From assembly GCF_004340945.1 (NCBI RefSeq), contig NZ_SLYD01000003.1, positions 62,001-126,000 of the forward strand: a DNA stretch of 64,000 nucleotides, in the 5' to 3' direction. The notes below the pieces were generated by a model, which was not told where the DNA came from, made no database searches, and saw only the letters and a program-made list of their open reading frames with translations. Positions 55,037-64,000 of this stretch are shown here, one piece after another (the stretch's first letter is position 1; each line of letters starts with the position of its first letter). The stretch is from Sphingomonas sp. PP-F2F-A104-K0414 (GTDB lineage: Bacteria > Pseudomonadota > Alphaproteobacteria > Sphingomonadales > Sphingomonadaceae). The position numbers and the translations under genes were made by a program.

Positions 55037-56160
55037 CCGCGGTGAGGCGGTTTTTCGCCGGCGAGGCGGCAGGGGCCATCGTGCTGCTCGCCGCGACGAT
55101 CGCGGCATTGCTCGTCGCCAATTCACCGCTCGCGCCGGCCTATTTCGCGACGCTCCACCATGAAGTCGCCGGTCTGAGCGTTCATCACTGGATCGACGAT
55201 GGTGCGATGGCGCTGTTCTTCCTGCTGATCGGGCTGGAGGTGAAAAGCGAGTTCATCTCGGGGCATCTCTCGACCTGGGGGGAGCGCATCCTGCCCGGCG
55301 CGGCAGCGCTCGCGGGCATGGTGGTGCCGGCGTGCCTCTATCTGCTCGTCAACATGGGGACGCCCGCCAATCTGCGCGGCTGGGCGATCCCGGCGGCGAC
55401 CGACATCGCGTTCGCGCTCGGCATCCTGGCCCTGCTCGGATCGCGCGTGCCGACCTCGTTGAAGATATTGCTGACGGCGATCGCGGTGATCGACGACCTT
55501 CTCGCGATCCTCGTCATCGCGCTGTTCTACACCGGCCAGATCGCGCTGCTGCCGTTGCTTGGTGCGGGCGTGGGGCTCGGCGTGCTCGTTGTCCTGAACC
55601 TGTCGGGGGTGCGGTCGCTGGTGCCGTATCTGCTGATCGGCGTCGGGGTCTGGTACGGCGTCTTGCTGTCGGGCGTGCATGCGACGCTTGCCGGCGTGGC
55701 GGTCGCGTTGACGATTCCGTTGCGGACGGGGGACGGCCAGCCGCCGCTGAAACGCCTCGAACACGCGCTCCAACCTTGGTCGAGTTTCCTGATCGTGCCG
55801 GCGTTCGGGTTCGCCAATGCGGGTATCGCGTTCGGCGGGATGGTGGCGGCGGACGTGATCGCGCCGCTACCGGTCGGGATCACGCTCGGGCTGTTCCTCG
55901 GCAAGCAGGTCGGCATCTTCGCGATGATCCGCGGGCTCGTGATGGTCCGGCTGGCCGTAGCGCCCAGGAACGCGAACTGGGCTCAGGTCTACGGCATGGC
56001 GGTGCTGTGCGGGATCGGTTTCACGATGAGCCTGTTCATCGGCGGACTCGCGTTTGCGGACGCGCCGCACGCGCTGGATTCGGTCAAGATCGGCGTGTTC
56101 GCGGGCTCGATCCTGTCAGGCGTCGCGGGCTGGCTGATTCTTCGCCGCACCGCACCATAA
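55033..56160 (+). CDS. nhaA: Na+/H+ antiporter NhaA
   Basis: A 375-aa inner-membrane antiporter with about 12 helices. The family signature PAATDIAFALGILALLGSRVP includes the two adjacent Asp residues (TDIAF region and IAVIDDLLAILVIALFY) needed for Na+/Li+ exchange. MALFFLLIGLEVKSEF and GFTMSLFIGGLAF are further matches. Start TTG 55033-55035 overlaps the preceding stop; GTG 55042 is an alternative. Like the antiporter at 12827-14473 it protects against sodium and alkali. Divergence of families (NhaA and CPA1) is normal within one genome. Confidence 0.94.
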   Translation: MTAVRRFFAGEAAGAIVLLAATIAALLVANSPLAPAYFATLHHEVAGLSVHHWIDDGAMALFFLLIGLEVKSEFISGHLSTWGERILPGAAALAGMVVPACLYLLVNMGTPANLRGWAIPAATDIAFALGILALLGSRVPTSLKILLTAIAVIDDLLAILVIALFYTGQIALLPLLGAGVGLGVLVVLNLSGVRSLVPYLLIGVGVWYGVLLSGVHATLAGVAVALTIPLRTGDGQPPLKRLEHALQPWSSFLIVPAFGFANAGIAFGGMVAADVIAPLPVGITLGLFLGKQVGIFAMIRGLVMVRLAVAPRNANWAQVYGMAVLCGIGFTMSLFIGGLAFADAPHALDSVKIGVFAGSILSGVAGWLILRRTAP

Positions 56161-56288
56161 TTCTGACAATACTACGCGAAACATATGCTTCGGCCCGGCA
56201 ATCGATCTCGAATTGCTACGTCGCCGGAGCCTAATTGCCAGTCCTCGCGAACCGCCATCCTTCCGGCGGCACGCGCATGGGGACCGCA

Positions 56289-57137
56289 ATGCACATTCTT
56301 CGTTTCGTCGCCGCTGCCGGTATCCTGACCGGTCTCGCCACGCCCGCGTTCGCGCAGGATACCGCGCCGCCGTCTCCCGTAACCGTCAGCGGTTCGGTCA
56401 CGCTCGCGACCGACTATCGCCTGCGCGGCGTGTCGCAGTCGGACAAGGACGGCGCGATCCAGGGCGGGCTGACGATCGCGCACCAGAACGGCGTGTATGT
56501 CGGCGCCTGGGGCTCGAACCTGTCGGGCTGGGGCACGTTCGGCGGCTCGAACATGGAGCTCGATCTGATCGGCGGCTACAAGCACAAGCTCGCGGACAAC
56601 GCGACGATCGACGTCGGCCTGACCTGGTACATGTATCCGGGCGGCGCCTCGAAAACCGATTACGCCGAGCCCTATGTAAAGCTCAGCGGCACGACCGGCC
56701 CCGCGACGCTGACCGCGAGCGCCTTCTACGCGCCGAAGCAGCAGGCGCTCGGCAAATGGTATCGTACCGGCGCCGATGCAGCGGCGGGTGTCTACACCAA
56801 TCCCGGCGACAAGAAGGACAACCTTTACCTGACCGGCGACGGTGCGTTCGCAATTCCCGGAACGCCGGTCACCGCCAAGGCGCATATCGGCCATAGCTGG
56901 GGCAATGACGGGCTCGGCCCCAACGCGACCAGCGCGGCGCCGACCGGCGACTATTGGGATCGGTCGTTCGGTGCGGACGCTACGTATAAAAATCTGACGC
57001 TGAATGTGAGCTATGTCGACACCGACATCACGCGTCGCAGTGCAGCGTATCTCCAGCCTAGCTTCAGCCGCGGCCAGGACGGAACCGGATCGATCGCCGA
57101 CGGCACCGTGGTTGCCTCGCTCACCGCAGCCTTCTGA
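56289..57137 (+). CDS. TorF-like putative outer-membrane porin
   Basis: A 282-aa beta-barrel protein: signal peptide (cleavage after AFAQ), then a mature sequence starting VTVSGSVTLATDYRLRGVSQSDKDGAIQGGL, the N-terminal signature of the TIGR02001/TorF family. Alternating beta pattern throughout and terminal VVASLTAAF with a Phe end. Start at ATG 56289 with GGGG six bases upstream; ATG 56277 is also in frame. The gene leads directly into the kdp genes (14-bp gap to the 27-aa frame), suggesting that this porin supplies the outer-membrane entry for K+ uptake. That pairing is inference. Confidence 0.8.
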   Translation: MHILRFVAAAGILTGLATPAFAQDTAPPSPVTVSGSVTLATDYRLRGVSQSDKDGAIQGGLTIAHQNGVYVGAWGSNLSGWGTFGGSNMELDLIGGYKHKLADNATIDVGLTWYMYPGGASKTDYAEPYVKLSGTTGPATLTASAFYAPKQQALGKWYRTGADAAAGVYTNPGDKKDNLYLTGDGAFAIPGTPVTAKAHIGHSWGNDGLGPNATSAAPTGDYWDRSFGADATYKNLTLNVSYVDTDITRRSAAYLQPSFSRGQDGTGSIADGTVVASLTAAF

Positions 57138-57150
57138 AAGGAACCCAGCC

Positions 57151-57234
57151 ATGCAGGACCTTCTCTGGATAGCCATCATGATCGGACTGGTTGCGGCGAC
57201 GCTCGCCTATGTCCGCTTGTGCGACAACGCTTGA
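57151..57234 (+). CDS. 27-aa membrane microprotein before kdpF
   Basis: A single-helix peptide (LLWIAIMIGLVAATLAYVRL, followed by CDNA) with AAAGGAA seven bases before ATG, and its own stop 19 bp before kdpF. It is not KdpF, which follows separately. Hydrophobic composition and position suggest a small Kdp-associated or porin-linked membrane peptide. Function unknown. Confidence 0.65.
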   Translation: MQDLLWIAIMIGLVAATLAYVRLCDNA

Positions 57235-57253
57235 GCCCAATGAGGACATCATC

Positions 57254-57343
57254 ATGACCCTCGACCTCTGGCTCGCCGCGATCGTCGCGCTCGGGCTGCT
57301 GTTTTACCTTGTGGCGGTGCTGATCCGCCCCGAACGCTTTTAG
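57254..57343 (+). CDS. kdpF: K+-transporting ATPase subunit KdpF
   Basis: A 29-aa single-span peptide (MTLDLWLAAIVALGLLFYLV, ending RPERF). Length and the C-terminal ERF-type ending match KdpF, which stabilises the KdpFABC complex in the inner membrane. GAGG lies shortly before ATG, and the stop overlaps the kdpA ribosome site TAGGAG. Confidence 0.85.
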   Translation: MTLDLWLAAIVALGLLFYLVAVLIRPERF

Positions 57344-57355
57344 GAGCGCGCCCTC

Positions 57356-59059
57356 ATGACATTCGAAGGATGGATCCTCATCCTGGGCTTCGTCGGCATA
57401 TTGCTGGCGTTGACCAAACCCGTCGGCCTGTGGCTGTTCGCCTTGTACGAAGGCCGCCGCACGCCGATCCACGCGATCCTTGGCCCGGTCGAGACCGGCT
57501 TCTACAAGCTCAGCGGCATCGATCCGAAGGTGGAGCAGGGCTGGCGCCGCTACGCGCTGCACATGATCGTGTTCAACGCCGTGCTGATGGCGTTGACCTA
57601 CGCGGTGCTGCGTCTGCAGGGTGTCCTACCGGGTAACCCGCAGGGCCTCGCAGGGCTGAGCCCCCATCTCGCGTTCAACACCGCGATCAGCTTCACCGCG
57701 AACACCAACTGGCAGAGTTACTCTGGCGAGACGACCATGTCGAACTTCAGCCAGATGTTCGGGCTGACGATCCACAATTTCCTGTCGGCGGCGACCGGCA
57801 TCGCGCTGGCGTTCGCGCTGTTCCGCGGATTCGCGCGGCGCTCGAGTGCGACGATCGGCAATTTCTGGGCCGACATGACGCGCATCACGCTCTACGTGCT
57901 GCTACCGATCTGCGTCGTCATTACGATCTTCTACATCGCCAGCGGCGTGCCGCAGACGATGGCCGGCACGGTCGACATCACCACGCTCGAAGGGCTCAAG
58001 CAGACGCTGACGCTCGGGCCGGTGGCGAGCCAGGAAGCGATCAAGATGCTCGGCACCAATGGTGGCGGCTTCTTCAACGCGAACTCGGCGCATCCATTCG
58101 AAAACCCGACCGCGCTCGTCAACCTCGTGCAGATGCTGTCGATCTTCGTCATCGGCTTCGGCCTGACCTGGACCTTCGGCAAGGCCGTCGGCAACACGAA
58201 ACAAGGCTGGGCGATCCTCTCGGCGATGCTCGTGCTGTTCCTTGCCGGCGTCACGATCACCTATGCCCAGGAAGCCGCGGGCAACCCGATCCTCCACCAG
58301 ATCGGCGTCGCAGGCGGCAACATGGAAGGCAAGGAGGTCCGCTTCGGGATCGCCGCGTCCGCCTTGTTCTCGGTCGTCACCACCGCCGCATCGTGCGGCG
58401 CGGTCAACGCCATGCACGACAGCTTCACCGCGCTCGGTGGCATGATCCCGCTGCTCAACATGCAGCTCGGCGAAGTCGTCATCGGCGGCGTCGGCGCAGG
58501 CATCTACGGGTTCCTGTTGTTCGCCATCCTCGCCGTGTTCGTCGCAGGCCTGATGGTCGGCCGCACGCCCGAATATGTCGGCAAGAAGATCGAGGCGCGC
58601 GAAGTGAAGCTGGCGGTGCTGGCGATCGCCATCCTGCCGCTCGTCATCCTCGGCTTCACCGCGCTCAGCGCCGTGCTGCCGGACGGGCTCGCCGGGCCGC
58701 TCAACAAGGGGCCGCACGGGTTCAGCGAGATCCTCTACGCGTTCACCAGCGCGGTCGGGAATAACGGGTCGGCCTTTGCCGGGCTCACCGCCAACACGCC
58801 CTATTACAACGGCTTGCTGGGGGTCGCGATGTGGCTCGGGCGCTTCTTCATCATCGTGCCGATGCTCGCCATCGCCGGTGGTCTCGCGGCCAAGAAATAC
58901 ACGCCGGAGAGCGCAGGCTCGTTCCCGACGACGGGCGCACTGTGGGTCGGCCTGCTGGTCGGGATCATCCTGATCGTCGGCGGCCTGACCTTCCTGCCGA
59001 GCCTCGCGCTCGGTCCCATCGCCGATCATCTCGCGATGATCAGCGGCAAAACCTTCTGA
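57356..59059 (+). CDS. kdpA: K+-transporting ATPase subunit KdpA
   Basis: A 567-aa ten-helix potassium-selective subunit of KdpFABC, related to SKT/Trk channels. The four pore loops are present: [59 protein letters not shown] and [20 protein letters not shown], each carrying the central selectivity Gly. TAGGAG is correctly spaced before ATG. Length standard. Followed by kdpB after 14 bp. Confidence 0.96.
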   Translation: MTFEGWILILGFVGILLALTKPVGLWLFALYEGRRTPIHAILGPVETGFYKLSGIDPKVEQGWRRYALHMIVFNAVLMALTYAVLRLQGVLPGNPQGLAGLSPHLAFNTAISFTANTNWQSYSGETTMSNFSQMFGLTIHNFLSAATGIALAFALFRGFARRSSATIGNFWADMTRITLYVLLPICVVITIFYIASGVPQTMAGTVDITTLEGLKQTLTLGPVASQEAIKMLGTNGGGFFNANSAHPFENPTALVNLVQMLSIFVIGFGLTWTFGKAVGNTKQGWAILSAMLVLFLAGVTITYAQEAAGNPILHQIGVAGGNMEGKEVRFGIAASALFSVVTTAASCGAVNAMHDSFTALGGMIPLLNMQLGEVVIGGVGAGIYGFLLFAILAVFVAGLMVGRTPEYVGKKIEAREVKLAVLAIAILPLVILGFTALSAVLPDGLAGPLNKGPHGFSEILYAFTSAVGNNGSAFAGLTANTPYYNGLLGVAMWLGRFFIIVPMLAIAGGLAAKKYTPESAGSFPTTGALWVGLLVGIILIVGGLTFLPSLALGPIADHLAMISGKTF

Positions 59060-59073
59060 CGGGACAAGCCAAA

Positions 59074-61104
59074 ATGGCACGCACCCCTACCAAGTCGCTG
59101 TTCACGGCCGACTTGATCATCCCGGCGATCGGCGACGCTTTCCGGAAACTCGATCCGCGGCAGTTGATCCGCAACCCGGTGATGTTCGTCACCGCGGTCG
59201 TCGCCACGCTGTTGACGATCCTCGTCAACGTCGGCGGCGACGGGCTCTCGGTCGGCTTCAAGATACAGCTGGTGATCTGGCTGTGGCTGACCGTGCTGTT
59301 CGGCACCTTCGCCGAAGCGCTCGCCGAAGGCCGCGGCAAGGCGCAGGCTGCGTCTTTGCGCGCGACCAAGGCCGAGCTGACCGCACGCCGCATGAAGGGG
59401 GATCAAGTCGAGTCCGTCCCCGCCAGCATGCTCCGCGCGGGCGACATCGTCCTGGTGACGATGGGCGACCTGATCCCGGCGGATGGCGAAGTCGTCTGGG
59501 GCGTCGCCTCGGTCAACGAAGCGGCGATCACCGGCGAGAGCGCGCCGGTGATTCGCGAGGCGGGCGGCGATCGCTCGGCGGTGACAGCAGGCACGCGCGT
59601 CATCTCCGACGAGATCCGGGTGAAGGTCACGGCCAACCCCGGCGAAGGCTTTCTCGACCGCATGATCGCACTCGTCGAAGGCGCCGAGCGACAGAAGACG
59701 CCGAACGAGATCGCGCTGACGTTGCTGCTCGTCGGCCTGACGATCATCTTCCTGATCGCGGTCGGCACGATCCCCGGTTTCGCCAGCTATGCGGGCGGCC
59801 GTGTGCCGGTCGCGATCCTCGCGGCGCTGCTGATCACGCTGATCCCGACGACGATCGCAGCCTTGCTGTCGGCGATCGGTATCGCGGGCATGGACCGTCT
59901 GGTGCGCTTCAACGTGCTGGCGAAATCCGGCCGTGCGGTCGAGGCGGCGGGCGATATCGACGTGCTGCTGCTCGACAAGACCGGCACGATCACGATCGGC
60001 GACCGTCAGGCGAGCGAGTTCCGCTCGGTCGGTGGCACGCGCGACGAGGAGCTGGCGGAGGCGGCGTTGCTGGCCAGCCTTGCCGACGAAACGCCGGAAG
60101 GCCGCTCGATCGTGGTGCTGGCGCGCGACAAGTTTGGTGTGACCACGAGTGCCCTTCCGGCTGATGCGGAGGTCATCCCGTTCACCGCGCAGACGCGCAT
60201 CTCGGGCGTTAAGGTCAACGGCTCACTGATCCAGAAGGGCGCGGTCGACTCGATCCTGAAGGCCAATCCGGGGGCAGGGGCGACCGCCGCCGCGACCGAA
60301 CTGCGCCGCATCACCGACGAGATCGCGCGCGCTGGCGGTACGCCGCTGGCCGTCGCGATGGACGGGCGGTTGCTCGGTGCGATCTTCCTCAAGGACGTCG
60401 TGAAGGCGGGCATTCGCGAGCGCTTCGGCGAGCTGCGGGCGATGGGCATCCGCACGGTGATGATCACCGGCGACAACCCGCTCACCGCCGCCGCGATCGC
60501 CGCTGAGGCAGGCGTGGACGACTTCCTCGCGCAGGCGACGCCCGAGGACAAGCTCGACCTGATCCGCAAGGAACAGCAGGGCGGACGGCTGGTCGCGATG
60601 TGCGGCGACGGCACCAACGACGCGCCCGCGCTGGCGCAGGCGGACGTCGGCGTGGCGATGAACACCGGCACGCAGGCCGCGCGGGAGGCGGGCAACATGG
60701 TCGACCTCGACAGCGACCCGACCAAGCTGATCGAGATTGTCGGCCTCGGCAAGCAGTTGCTGATGACGCGTGGTGCGCTGACGACCTTCTCGGTGGCGAA
60801 CGACGTTGCGAAGTATTTCGCGATCATCCCGGCGATGTTCGTCGCGCTCTATCCGGGGCTCGGGGTGCTCAACGTGATGCGGCTGGGTTCGCCCGAAAGC
60901 GCGATCCTGTCGGCGATCATCTTCAACGCGATTATCATCCCGATGCTGGTGCCGCTCGCGCTGAAGGGGGTGGCGTACAAGCCGATGGCCGCGGGGCCGC
61001 TGCTCGCGCGGAACTTGGCGGTGTACGGCTTGGGCGGTCTGATTGCCCCGTTCGTGGGGATCAAGCTTATCGACCTCTTGGTTGGTGCGCTGGGGCTGGC
61101 ATGA
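59074..61104 (+). CDS. kdpB: K+-transporting ATPase subunit KdpB
   Basis: A 676-aa P-type ATPase subunit that pumps K+ at low external concentration. Phosphorylated Asp301 is in [12 protein letters not shown]. Other signatures: [21 protein letters not shown] (actuator TGES), [45 protein letters not shown] and [43 protein letters not shown]. All complete. The start is ATG 59074; longer frames upstream are rejected. kdpC is separated by a 325-bp stretch with two palindromic elements. Confidence 0.96.
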   Translation: MARTPTKSLFTADLIIPAIGDAFRKLDPRQLIRNPVMFVTAVVATLLTILVNVGGDGLSVGFKIQLVIWLWLTVLFGTFAEALAEGRGKAQAASLRATKAELTARRMKGDQVESVPASMLRAGDIVLVTMGDLIPADGEVVWGVASVNEAAITGESAPVIREAGGDRSAVTAGTRVISDEIRVKVTANPGEGFLDRMIALVEGAERQKTPNEIALTLLLVGLTIIFLIAVGTIPGFASYAGGRVPVAILAALLITLIPTTIAALLSAIGIAGMDRLVRFNVLAKSGRAVEAAGDIDVLLLDKTGTITIGDRQASEFRSVGGTRDEELAEAALLASLADETPEGRSIVVLARDKFGVTTSALPADAEVIPFTAQTRISGVKVNGSLIQKGAVDSILKANPGAGATAAATELRRITDEIARAGGTPLAVAMDGRLLGAIFLKDVVKAGIRERFGELRAMGIRTVMITGDNPLTAAAIAAEAGVDDFLAQATPEDKLDLIRKEQQGGRLVAMCGDGTNDAPALAQADVGVAMNTGTQAAREAGNMVDLDSDPTKLIEIVGLGKQLLMTRGALTTFSVANDVAKYFAIIPAMFVALYPGLGVLNVMRLGSPESAILSAIIFNAIIIPMLVPLALKGVAYKPMAAGPLLARNLAVYGLGGLIAPFVGIKLIDLLVGALGLA

Positions 61105-61156
61105 TGACGATGCCTAACCCGTGGCGTGCAAATGCACCCTCGCACCGACCCCCAAG

Positions 61157-61263
61157 ACCACCCCGGCGAAGGCCGGGGCCCAAGTGGAGAGGTCGAGGTA
61201 ACGAAGCGCGCCGCAAATTGGCGACGTTACCCAATTGGACCCCGGCCTCCGCCGGGGTGGTGG
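61157..61263. repeat. Family C palindromic element between kdpB and kdpC
   Basis: ACCACCCCGGCGAAGGCCGGGG and CCCCGGCCTCCGCCGGGGTGG hairpins flanking CCCAAGTGG and CCAATTGG boxes, a near copy of 2698-2804. The 61105-61429 gap contains no gene. Confidence 0.85.
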
Positions 61264-61332
61264 TAAGGGGAAGGGCGCAAGTTTTGATGTGCTCGAGGCG
61301 GAGTCTCACCAACGCCACCCAACCCAACCCCG

Positions 61333-61412
61333 CCACCCCAGCGAAAGCTGGGGTCTCCCTCCCCGAAGCGCGCCGTGCGCGGCACGATACCCCAGCGTTC
61401 GCTGGGGTGACG
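61333..61412. repeat. Palindromic element, C-like, second between kdpB and kdpC
   Basis: CCACCCCAGCGAAAGCTGGGG and CCCCAGCGTTCGCTGGGGTG are hairpins at the ends, with an inner CGCGCCGTGCGCGG palindrome. 69 bp after the previous element and 18 bp before the kdpC start. Confidence 0.85.
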
Positions 61413-61429
61413 GCAGAAGGAAGCATGCA

Positions 61430-62011
61430 ATGACCTCCGATTTCACCTCCGCCCTCCGCCCGGCGTTCGTCATGACGATCCTGTTCGCGCTGCTGCTTGG
61501 GATCGTCTATCCCCTCGCGATGACCGGGATCGGACAGGCCATTTTCCCCGCCCAAGCAAACGGCAGCCTCGTCATGGCCAACGGCAAGGCGATCGGCTCG
61601 GCCGTCGTCGGCCAGGCCTTTACCACCGGCCGTTATTTCCAGACGCGGCCGTCGGCGGCCGGCAAGGGCTATGATGGCCTCGCCTCGTCGGGCTCGAACT
61701 ATGGCCCCACTAGCCAGGCGCTCGTCGACCGCACCAAGGCCGACGTTGCCAAGCGTCGCGCGGAAGGCGTGACCGGGCCACTCCCCGCCGATCTCGCCAC
61801 CGCCTCGGGTTCGGGCCTCGACCCCGACCTGTCGCCAGCCTCGGCCTATGCCCAGGTCGCCCGCGTCGCCCGTACCCGCGGCCTTCCTGCCGACAGGGTC
61901 CGCGCGCTGGTAACCGCCAATGTCGAGGGCCCGCTGCTCGGCATTCTCGGCGAGCCGCGCGTCAACGTCTTCGCCCTCAACCGCGCGCTGGACGCAACGG
62001 GCGCACGTTGA
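61430..62011 (+). CDS. kdpC: K+-transporting ATPase subunit KdpC
   Basis: A 193-aa subunit with one N-terminal helix (FVMTILFALLLGIVYPLAMTG) and a soluble domain. Signatures: VGQAFTTGRYFQTRPSAAGKGYDGLASSGSNYGPTS, ADLATASGSGLDPDLSPASAYAQV and LGEPRVNVFALNRALD. KdpC assists nucleotide binding in KdpB. ATG 61430 has AGAAGGA upstream, just past the second palindrome. Its stop overlaps the kdpD start (TTGA). Confidence 0.95.
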   Translation: MTSDFTSALRPAFVMTILFALLLGIVYPLAMTGIGQAIFPAQANGSLVMANGKAIGSAVVGQAFTTGRYFQTRPSAAGKGYDGLASSGSNYGPTSQALVDRTKADVAKRRAEGVTGPLPADLATASGSGLDPDLSPASAYAQVARVARTRGLPADRVRALVTANVEGPLLGILGEPRVNVFALNRALDATGAR

Positions 62012-64000
62012 ACGACGACACGCGACCATCCCCCGAGGCCCTTCTGCGACAGGCGTCGCAGGAGGGTCGCGGCCGTCTGAAGATCTTCCTCGGCGCGGCC
62101 CCTGGTGTCGGAAAAACCTACGAGATGCTTTCCGAAGGCGCTGAGCGCCGCCGCGCCGGTGTCGACGTCGTCATCGGCGTGGTCGAAACGCACGGTCGCG
62201 TCGAAACCGAAGCGCTCACGCGGGGCCACGAGATCGTCCCGCGCAAAGCGATCCCGTACGAGGGCCGCACGCTCGACGAGATGGACCTCGACGCGATCCT
62301 CGAACGCGCGCCGACGCTGGTCCTCGTCGACGAACTCGCCCACACCAACGCCCCCGGCAGCCGCCACCCGAAACGCTACCAGGACGTCGAGGAACTGCTC
62401 GCCGCGGGCATCGACGTCTATTCGACGATCAACATCCAGCACATCGAGAGCCTCAACGACGTCGTCGCCTCGTTCACGCGCGTCCGCGTCCGCGAGACCG
62501 TCCCCGACAGCATCGTCGAGGCTGCCGAGATCGAAGTCGTCGACATCCCGCCCGACGAACTGATCGAGCGGTTGAAGGCGGGCAAGGTCTATCTCCCGCA
62601 AGAGGCCACCCGCGCCCTTTCGCACTTCTTCTCCAAGTCGAACCTGTCGGCCTTACGTGAACTCGCGCTCCGTCGAGCAGCCCAGGCCGTCGATGCGCAG
62701 ATGCTCGAACACGTCCGCGCATTAGGCGTCGGCGGCACCTGGGCGGGCGGCGAGCGGATCGTCGTCGCGATCAGCGAACTCCCCGGCGCATTGGGCCTCG
62801 TCCGCGCGACTAAGCGGATCGCCGACGCGATGCACGCGCCGTGGACCGCAGTGTACATCGAGACACCGCGCGCGCAGACCTTCGGCGAGCCCGAGCACCG
62901 CCAGCTCGCCGCGGTCTTCAACTTGGCGAGGCAACTCGGCGCCGACGTCGCGACTGTCCCTGCGACGTCGGTGGTCGACGGCCTCAAGACCTTCACGGCC
63001 GAGGCGCGCGCGACGCAGCTGGTGGTCGGCAAGTCGACCCGCTCGCGCTGGTTCGAACTTCGCCACGGTTCGGTCGTCGACCAGATGGTCCGCGAGTCAC
63101 CCGGCATCGCCGTCCACGTCCTGCCGATGGACCCGCCCACCGCGCCCCGCGGTACGCGCGTGCGGACCGGCGGATGGGGCAGCAAGGCGGGCTACGCCTG
63201 GACGACGGCGATGGTCGCGGGCGTCACAGGCGTCGCGAGCGCGCTTTTCCACATCCTCAACCTCGGCAACGTCGCGCTGCTATACCTGCTCCCGGTGATG
63301 GCGGCGGCGAGCCTGTTCGGCCTGCGCACAGGGCTGTTCGCAGGCGTGGTTTCGTCGATCGCGTACAACTTCTTCTTCCTGCCGCCGACCGGCACGCTGA
63401 CGATCAATAATCCCGAGAACGTGATCTCGATCCTCGTGCTGCTCGGCATCGCGTTCGTGACGAGCCAGCTCACGTCGCGGGTCCGCGCCCAGGCCGACAT
63501 CGCCGCCGCCAGCGCCCGCACCAACGCCGCGCTCGCCGGGTTCCTTCGCCAACTGACATCGCTCAACGAGCCGGTCGCGCTCGCCCGCGCGATCTGCGAG
63601 GAAATCGGGAGGCTGTTCAGCGTGCGCGCGGTCATCCTCGTCGCGGAGGATCCGGGCCTCGCCGTGCAGGCGGCGAACGGCGCGGATTACCGGCTCGAGA
63701 CGATGGAGATAGCGGCTGCGCAATGGGCGTATGATACAGGCGCGCCGGCCGGTCGCGGATCAAGCACGCTGGCGGCGTCGGAGTGGTTTTTCCAGCCGTT
63801 GCGCTCGGGCGAGCGGACGCTGGCGGTGCTCGGGCTCGCGCGTGAGGCAGGCGGCGATCCGGTGCGATCGGACCAACTGTCATTGCTGATGAGCCTGGTC
63901 GACCAGGCGTCGCTGGTGCTCGAACGCGCGCGGCTGGAGGTCGAGATGCGTGACGTCGATGCGGTGCGCGAGCGGGATCGGTTGCGGCAGGCTTTGCTGT
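62008..64000 (+). CDS. kdpD: K+ sensor histidine kinase KdpD (3' end outside window)
   Basis: A frame open to the right edge, 664 residues seen. The N-terminal KdpD domain has Walker A GAAPGVGKTYEML and then VDELAHTNAPGSRHPKRYQDVEELL and STINIQHIESLND. A USP-like domain follows at about 250-370 (ERIVVAISELPGALGLVRATKRIA). Then four helices (about 395-490, FHILNLGNVALLYLLPVMAAASLFG), a GAF-like domain, and the beginning of the coiled segment before the HisKA domain, which lies outside. Start is TTG 62008-62010, overlapping kdpC. KdpE is presumably further right. Confidence 0.95.
   Translation, partial: MNDDTRPSPEALLRQASQEGRGRLKIFLGAAPGVGKTYEMLSEGAERRRAGVDVVIGVVETHGRVETEALTRGHEIVPRKAIPYEGRTLDEMDLDAILERAPTLVLVDELAHTNAPGSRHPKRYQDVEELLAAGIDVYSTINIQHIESLNDVVASFTRVRVRETVPDSIVEAAEIEVVDIPPDELIERLKAGKVYLPQEATRALSHFFSKSNLSALRELALRRAAQAVDAQMLEHVRALGVGGTWAGGERIVVAISELPGALGLVRATKRIADAMHAPWTAVYIETPRAQTFGEPEHRQLAAVFNLARQLGADVATVPATSVVDGLKTFTAEARATQLVVGKSTRSRWFELRHGSVVDQMVRESPGIAVHVLPMDPPTAPRGTRVRTGGWGSKAGYAWTTAMVAGVTGVASALFHILNLGNVALLYLLPVMAAASLFGLRTGLFAGVVSSIAYNFFFLPPTGTLTINNPENVISILVLLGIAFVTSQLTSRVRAQADIAAASARTNAALAGFLRQLTSLNEPVALARAICEEIGRLFSVRAVILVAEDPGLAVQAANGADYRLETMEIAAAQWAYDTGAPAGRGSSTLAASEWFFQPLRSGERTLAVLGLAREAGGDPVRSDQLSLLMSLVDQASLVLERARLEVEMRDVDAVRERDRLRQALL

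Noticed and set aside
61157..61412. CRISPR-like array from tandem repeats between kdpB and kdpC
   Set aside because: Two unequal palindromic units, no regular repeat-spacer spacing and no cas genes.
61235..61429. Longer KdpC frame starting inside the palindromic elements
   Set aside because: Residues encoded there are repeat-derived; ATG 61430 with AGAAGGA gives the standard KdpC N-terminus.

Overview
The window is high-GC alphaproteobacterial DNA and most resembles the chromosome of a Sphingomonas-type sphingomonad. The evidence is a MipZ division ATPase, four TonB-dependent receptors without any SusD partner, a TorF-like porin, an alphaproteobacterial-style BamA and topoisomerase I, and many short GC-rich palindromic elements between genes. 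No tRNA, rRNA, CRISPR array or transposase is visible.

Layout. 1-9.4 kb is housekeeping: the start of a CHASE3-type histidine kinase that runs off the left edge, a DnaQ-fold exonuclease, a PH-domain membrane protein, phosphomannomutase/phosphoglucomutase, a membrane-anchored J-domain protein coupled to mipZ, divergent panC, a Sel1-like small protein and topA. 9.6-20.2 kb holds a Fur-boxed siderophore receptor, an unknown 119-aa gene, an intergenic stretch with a hairpin and an H-type pseudoknot, a Na+/H+ antiporter, an AT-rich patch with a secreted protein, an oxidoreductase/monooxygenase pair and bamA. 20.6-26.2 kb carries two convergent TonB-dependent receptors sharing a bidirectional terminator.

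26.4-53.3 kb is the most notable part, a two-armed glycan locus. The leftward arm (cutC, nagR, nagB-II, nagA, an EIIA-HPr-EI fusion, nagE, then a TonB receptor) imports and catabolises N-acetylglucosamine. The rightward arm is one TonB receptor followed by seven exported exo-glycosidases whose genes all overlap at their start/stop codons: GH2, GH20, GH2 beta-mannosidase, GH3 with PA14, GH125, GH92 and GH29. Together these families could strip a complete complex N-glycan from its non-reducing ends (galactose, GlcNAc, fucose, xylose, alpha-mannose, beta-mannose). The xylosidase-like GH3 and the fucosidase suggest plant-type N-glycans as substrate. The set parallels the N-glycan (nix) cluster described in Xanthomonas campestris. 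The freed GlcNAc would feed the neighbouring PTS arm.

53.6-64 kb holds an FAD/NAD(P)-binding protein coupled to nhaA, a TorF-like porin, an unnamed 27-aa membrane microprotein, and kdpF-A-B-C-D (high-affinity K+ uptake and its sensor), with kdpD cut by the right edge.

A recurrent theme is palindromic repeat elements. They sit in intergenic gaps, split kdpB from kdpC, and twice lie inside translated sequence: in the HPr-EI linker of the PTS fusion, and between the coupled start codon and the signal peptide of the GH3 enzyme.
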